DNA of 64,000 bases. It comes from CAZVKN01 sp964627035. GTDB taxonomy: Bacteria > Electryoneota > AABM5-125-24 > Hatepunaeales > Hatepunaeaceae. This document shows positions 61,207-64,000 of the stretch, one piece after another (position 1 is the first letter of the stretch; each line of letters starts with the position of its first letter). Below the pieces are notes generated by a model, which was given only the letters and a program-made list of their open reading frames with translations, was not told where the DNA came from and searched no databases. Made by a program: the position numbers and the translations under genes. The stretch covers positions 28,076 through 92,075 of the forward strand of contig CAZVKN010000008.1 in NCBI GenBank assembly GCA_964627035.1, in the 5' to 3' direction.

Positions 61207-61260
61207 TGTAGTCGTGGTTGTCTCAACCGCGACGTCGGGCTTAAGACAAGCCTGACTACA
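61207..61260. repeat. TAGTCGTGGTTG/TCGGGCTTA repeat, copy 6
   Basis: Double-hairpin form: GTCGTGGTTG...CAACCGCGAC then GTCGGGCTTAAG...CAAGCCTGACTACA. It ends 54 bases before the thioredoxin start. Confidence 0.85.
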
Positions 61261-61314
61261 CTTACAAATATCACAACAAATTTGATACATCAAATAAACT
61301 TTGGAGAAAATAAT

Positions 61315-61644
61315 ATGTCTGCTGAAATAACATTAACAGATGCAAATTTTGATGAAACCATCTCTAACTCAGATCTGCCCATACTGGTTGATTTTTGGGC
61401 GCCGTGGTGCGGTCCGTGCAGGTTTGTCGGACCGATTCTGAGCCAGATCGCCGAAGAGCGTGCTGATACGTTGAAGATCGGTAAGATGAACGTGGATGAC
61501 AATCAGGCGACCGCTCAGAAATTCGGGATTACGAGCATTCCGACGCTGATGTTGTTCAAAGACGGCGAAGCGATTGAGCGCATCGTAGGCGCACTGCCGA
61601 AACCGACACTCGAGCAGCAGTTGCAAAAGCATCTGAATTGGTAA
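61315..61644 (+). CDS. trxA: Thioredoxin
   Basis: 109 residues from the ATG at 61315 (GGAGA upstream; the frame is open from 61282). WAPWCGPCR gives the redox pair Cys32 and Cys35, and ITSIPTLMLFKDG has the cis-proline. It is a general cytosolic disulfide reductase. It sits alone between repeats. Confidence 0.97.
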   Translation: MSAEITLTDANFDETISNSDLPILVDFWAPWCGPCRFVGPILSQIAEERADTLKIGKMNVDDNQATAQKFGITSIPTLMLFKDGEAIERIVGALPKPTLEQQLQKHLNW

Positions 61645-61647
61645 AAA

Positions 61648-61681
61648 CTGTAGTCGGGGTTGTTCTCAACCCCGACTACAG
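61648..61681. terminator. TAGTCGGGGTTG hairpin after trxA, copy 7
   Basis: A near-perfect 14-bp stem CTGTAGTCGGGGTT/AACCCCGACTACAG with a six-base loop, 4 bases after the trxA stop. It is a single-hairpin member of the TAGTCGG family and a probable transcript end, although the T-run behind it is short. Confidence 0.7.
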
Positions 61682-61713
61682 TATTCTTCTACATTCTTGA
61701 ATGAAAAATACCC

Positions 61714-61794
61714 GCTGTCAACCCGCCGTGGCTGACAGCATAATATCTATATTATCAACAACTTAGCTGTCGGATACGGCGACCTGACAGCTAA
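61714..61794. repeat. GCTGTCAACCCGCCGTGGCTGACAGC hairpin doublet
   Basis: Two hairpins: 61714-61739 (GCTGTCA/TGACAGC) and 61763-61794 (TTAGCTGTC/GACAGCTAA-type). Same doublet layout as 6073-6146. It lies in the leader of ptb1. Confidence 0.8.
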
Positions 61795-61835
61795 ATTCCT
61801 AATTATATGTCAGATATTATCATGAGGGAAATCCG

Positions 61836-62786
61836 ATGACCGAAAAGGCTGATATTCCGACACTGAAGTCTATGGATGACATCCATCAACGTGCCCGGGA
61901 GATCAACAGCATTGGAGAACCGTATAGAGTGGCAGTTGCGGCTGCTCACGATGAAGCTGTCATGGAAGCGGTGGTCGCAGCACATAGAGAGGGAATCGCA
62001 AACGGTCTGCTCTTCGGCCATGCTGCGCGCATTAATCCAATGATCGAGCAGTTCGGAGGTAAAGTCGGTGATTTCAGAGTCATCAACACCAATAACGACG
62101 AGGAATCTGCGACGAAGGTTGCTGAATCCGCCGGTCGGGGTGAAGCCAGCCTCATCATGAAAGGTATCCTACCGACTTCCAGACTGCTTAAAAGCGTTCT
62201 CAACGAAAAGTATGGGTTGCGAAGAAGGGGGCTGCTGTCTCACACGGCTGTACTGTCACCGGAGAGATACCACAAACTGCTCGCTGTTACCGACGGCGGT
62301 ATGGTGATCAAACCGACATTCGATCAAAAAGTGGAAATCATCCGCAATGCTGTACTGGTCAGCAGATCTCTCGGTATAGACGTTCCGAAGGTTGCTATAC
62401 TCAGCATGGTTGATCAGGTAGTGAACTCTTTCAATGAGACCTTTGAGGCTGCTGCACTGTCCAAAATGGGTCAGCGCGGTCAGATTCAATCGTGCGACAT
62501 TGACGGTCCGATGAGCTTTGATACGGCTGTGTGGCACAAGTCATTTGAATATCAAGGGATGGCGAGTTCTGTTGCCGGTCATGCCGATATTGTGGTCGCT
62601 GGATCAATCGAGCAGGGTAATATCCTGGCGAAATCGCTGACTATTTTCGGAGGAGCTGCATTCGGAGGAGTTATTATCGGTGCGAACGTCCCGATCAGTC
62701 TGGTTTCAAGAGCGGATGATGCCATTAATAAAATGACATCAATTGCACTGGCGGTGGTTGTGGCTCACTACTTAAAGACGAGGTGA
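61836..62786 (+). CDS. ptb: Phosphate butyryl/acetyltransferase (Ptb family), paralogue 1
   Basis: 316 residues of the phosphotransacetylase/phosphotransbutyrylase family: YRVAVAAAHDEAVMEAVVAA, IMKGILPTSRLLKSVLNEKY, GQIQSCDIDGPMSFD and AGHADIVVAGSIEQGN. It converts acyl-CoA plus phosphate to acyl-phosphate, the step before a kinase makes ATP. It overlaps the second paralogue by 4 bases. A butyrate kinase is not in the window; it may lie just beyond. Confidence 0.9.
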   Translation: MTEKADIPTLKSMDDIHQRAREINSIGEPYRVAVAAAHDEAVMEAVVAAHREGIANGLLFGHAARINPMIEQFGGKVGDFRVINTNNDEESATKVAESAGRGEASLIMKGILPTSRLLKSVLNEKYGLRRRGLLSHTAVLSPERYHKLLAVTDGGMVIKPTFDQKVEIIRNAVLVSRSLGIDVPKVAILSMVDQVVNSFNETFEAAALSKMGQRGQIQSCDIDGPMSFDTAVWHKSFEYQGMASSVAGHADIVVAGSIEQGNILAKSLTIFGGAAFGGVIIGANVPISLVSRADDAINKMTSIALAVVVAHYLKTR

Positions 62787-63745
62787 CAACAATGGAATAT
62801 CGTAACATAATAGACCATCCCGTCCGCTCGTTGGATGAAGTGTGTGAGCTTGCTGCTGAACAGGCACGACAATACGGTCCCTACAGGGTTGCGGTCGCTG
62901 CCGGTGAGACGATTATGACACTGGGTCCGCTCAGCTACGGTCGTGAGCAGGAGCTGATCGAACCGATATTGGTAGGCAACCAGAAGCAGATCTATGCATC
63001 ACTCGAAAAGCTGAACGTCTCCCCGAAAGGGTGGCAGATTATAAATGAAAAGGATCATCACCGCGCGACAAAAAAAGCTATCAACATGGTAACTTCCGGC
63101 TTGGCGGATATTCTTATGCGTGGTAAGCTGTTGGCTCGAGACTTCTTTCAGGTTCTCCTTGACCCACAACTGAATCTTCGTGAAAAAGGGGATATGTGGA
63201 ACAATGTAGTGGTGCTTGATGTAAAGGGCATTGACCGTCTGCTGTTCCTCACCGACTGTGCGATGGTGGTCAACACTGACCTGCCGGGCAGATTGAAGCT
63301 GATCAAGAATGCACTTGATTTTGCACTGCTGTTGGGAATAAATGAGCCTAAGGTTGCGCTGTTGGCGGCGGTTGAAGCGGTGACTCCCGGGATGCCTGTG
63401 TCACTTGAGGAGGCTGTCATTGCCAAGATGGCTGAGCGCGGTCAGTTCCCTAAGGGTGTGGAGATTGACGGACCGTTGTCACTCGATTTGTCGCTGAGCC
63501 CGAAATCTGTCGCAAAGAAAAAGATGAAGAGCCCGGTCGCAGGCAAGGCGGACATTTTGGTTGTCAACGACATTTCAATCGGCAATGTGCTTTTCAAGGC
63601 AATGATCACGCTGTGCGGTGCTCACTCTGCGAGCACCATTGTCGGCGCACCGTTCCCGATCATTCTGACCTCCCGCAGTGAAGATCCTGAGAATTCGCTG
63701 AACTCATTTGCCTTGGCGATTTTGATGGCAGGGTCGAAGGAATAG
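62783..63745 (+). CDS. ptb: Phosphate butyryl/acetyltransferase (Ptb family), paralogue 2
   Basis: 320 residues. Same family as the gene before it: YRVAVAAGETIMTLGPLSYG, ILMRGKLLARDFFQVLLDPQ, GQFPKGVEIDGPLSLDLSLS and GKADILVVNDISIGN. Clearly diverged from paralogue 1, so the duplication is old. The overlap (ATGA) means equal production, so a mixed complex or two substrate ranges is possible. Confidence 0.9.
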   Translation: MTTMEYRNIIDHPVRSLDEVCELAAEQARQYGPYRVAVAAGETIMTLGPLSYGREQELIEPILVGNQKQIYASLEKLNVSPKGWQIINEKDHHRATKKAINMVTSGLADILMRGKLLARDFFQVLLDPQLNLREKGDMWNNVVVLDVKGIDRLLFLTDCAMVVNTDLPGRLKLIKNALDFALLLGINEPKVALLAAVEAVTPGMPVSLEEAVIAKMAERGQFPKGVEIDGPLSLDLSLSPKSVAKKKMKSPVAGKADILVVNDISIGNVLFKAMITLCGAHSASTIVGAPFPIILTSRSEDPENSLNSFALAILMAGSKE

Positions 63746-63755
63746 TAAATCTTGT

Positions 63756-63830
63756 GAGGCATGGGCTACTGGTTGCCCATGTCTCTTTAATTAATGAAAC
63801 ACGGGTAACGATTAACCCGTGCCCCCGGCG
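63756..63830. repeat. REP doublet matching the RAYT-flanking hairpins
   Basis: 63756-63789 (GCATGGGC...GCCCATGTCTCTTTA) and 63793-63830 (GAAACACGGGT...ACCCGTGCCCCC) are inverted copies of the same hairpin three bases apart. It is the gene-free form of the arrangement around the RAYT at 19730-20418. Confidence 0.9.
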
Positions 63831-63954
63831 GAATTTATGATATGAGTATAGATGTAGATGGAATCAGGAACAAAAAAACAGTGTTGAAATAACGAGAATT
63901 GACTAAACTCACTTGACTTTCGTTGAAAATGTACTTATCATGCTTTACAGTGAT

Positions 63955-64000
63955 ACATAACAATGACATAACAATGACATAACAATGACATAACAATGAC
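63955..64000. repeat. Tandem repeat, 11-base unit, cut by window edge
   Basis: Four full copies of ACATAACAATG plus two bases run to the end of the window. The array may continue outside. It could be a variable-number locus or an iteron-like array. Confidence 0.9.

Noticed and set aside
63955..64000. CRISPR array
   Set aside because: The unit is 11 bases with no spacers; no cas gene in the window.

Overview
The window looks like a piece of an uncultured anaerobic bacterium of the Fibrobacteres-Chlorobi-Bacteroidetes (FCB) group or a related candidate phylum. Three large exported proteins (38670-40658, 40805-44602, 45544-48552) end in a YPNPFN-type C-terminal sorting domain, the hallmark of type IX secretion. 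The metabolism is anaerobic in style: a benzoyl-CoA-pathway ring hydrolase (BamA/Oah family), CoA-linked beta-oxidation genes and two phosphate butyryl/acetyltransferases. Most genes are tightly packed on the minus strand. No rRNA, tRNA or CRISPR array was seen.

Layout. 1-6 kb: small membrane proteins, an SDR, a TerB-like protein, a frameshifted four-helix-bundle gene bracketed by inverted repeats, then a translationally coupled pair: BamA-like hydrolase and a homocitrate/Re-citrate-synthase-type condensing enzyme. 6-8.3 kb: a PepSY protein, three small conserved genes that resemble a toxin-antitoxin-type set, and a DUF805 protein. 8.4-18 kb: one long tight run of minus-strand genes in transcription order leuC-like, marR, leuD-like, nudix, three restriction-modification genes, thiolase and a dehydrogenase/enoyl-CoA hydratase fusion. 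Two hicBA modules abut the leuC start. 19-24 kb: methyltransferase, a REP-associated transposase (RAYT) between inverted REP hairpins, DUF899, AlkX/YcaQ-type glycosylase. 24-34 kb: TPR and VanZ-Mth938 membrane proteins, an isocitrate/isopropylmalate-type dehydrogenase, OsmC, methyltransferase, an aminotransferase fused to a kinase-like domain, SGNH hydrolase and flotillin. 34-38 kb: hrcA-grpE-dnaJ (no dnaK), a ComEA-like protein and a PEBP lipoprotein. 38-49 kb: secreted proteases and an hsp20 gene behind a textbook sigma-54 promoter. 49-64 kb: a TRAP-like permease, gamma-glutamyltranspeptidase, TPR lipoprotein, addAB with an orphan DNA methylase, rnhA, trxA and tandem ptb genes.

How they work together. 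The condensing enzyme, LeuCD-like dehydratase and IPMDH-like dehydrogenase make a complete 2-oxoacid chain-extension or citrate-to-2-oxoglutarate set. The BamA-like hydrolase, SDR, dehydrogenase/hydratase fusion and thiolase make a lower benzoyl-CoA-type set, and Ptb could recover energy from the acyl-CoA. Physical linkage of the two sets, including a 4-bp overlap between one gene of each, is the main candidate for an undescribed pathway.

Intergenic DNA is unusually rich in interspersed palindromes of at least eight families, some paired, some nested, and one apparently inserted in frame inside the leuC-like gene.
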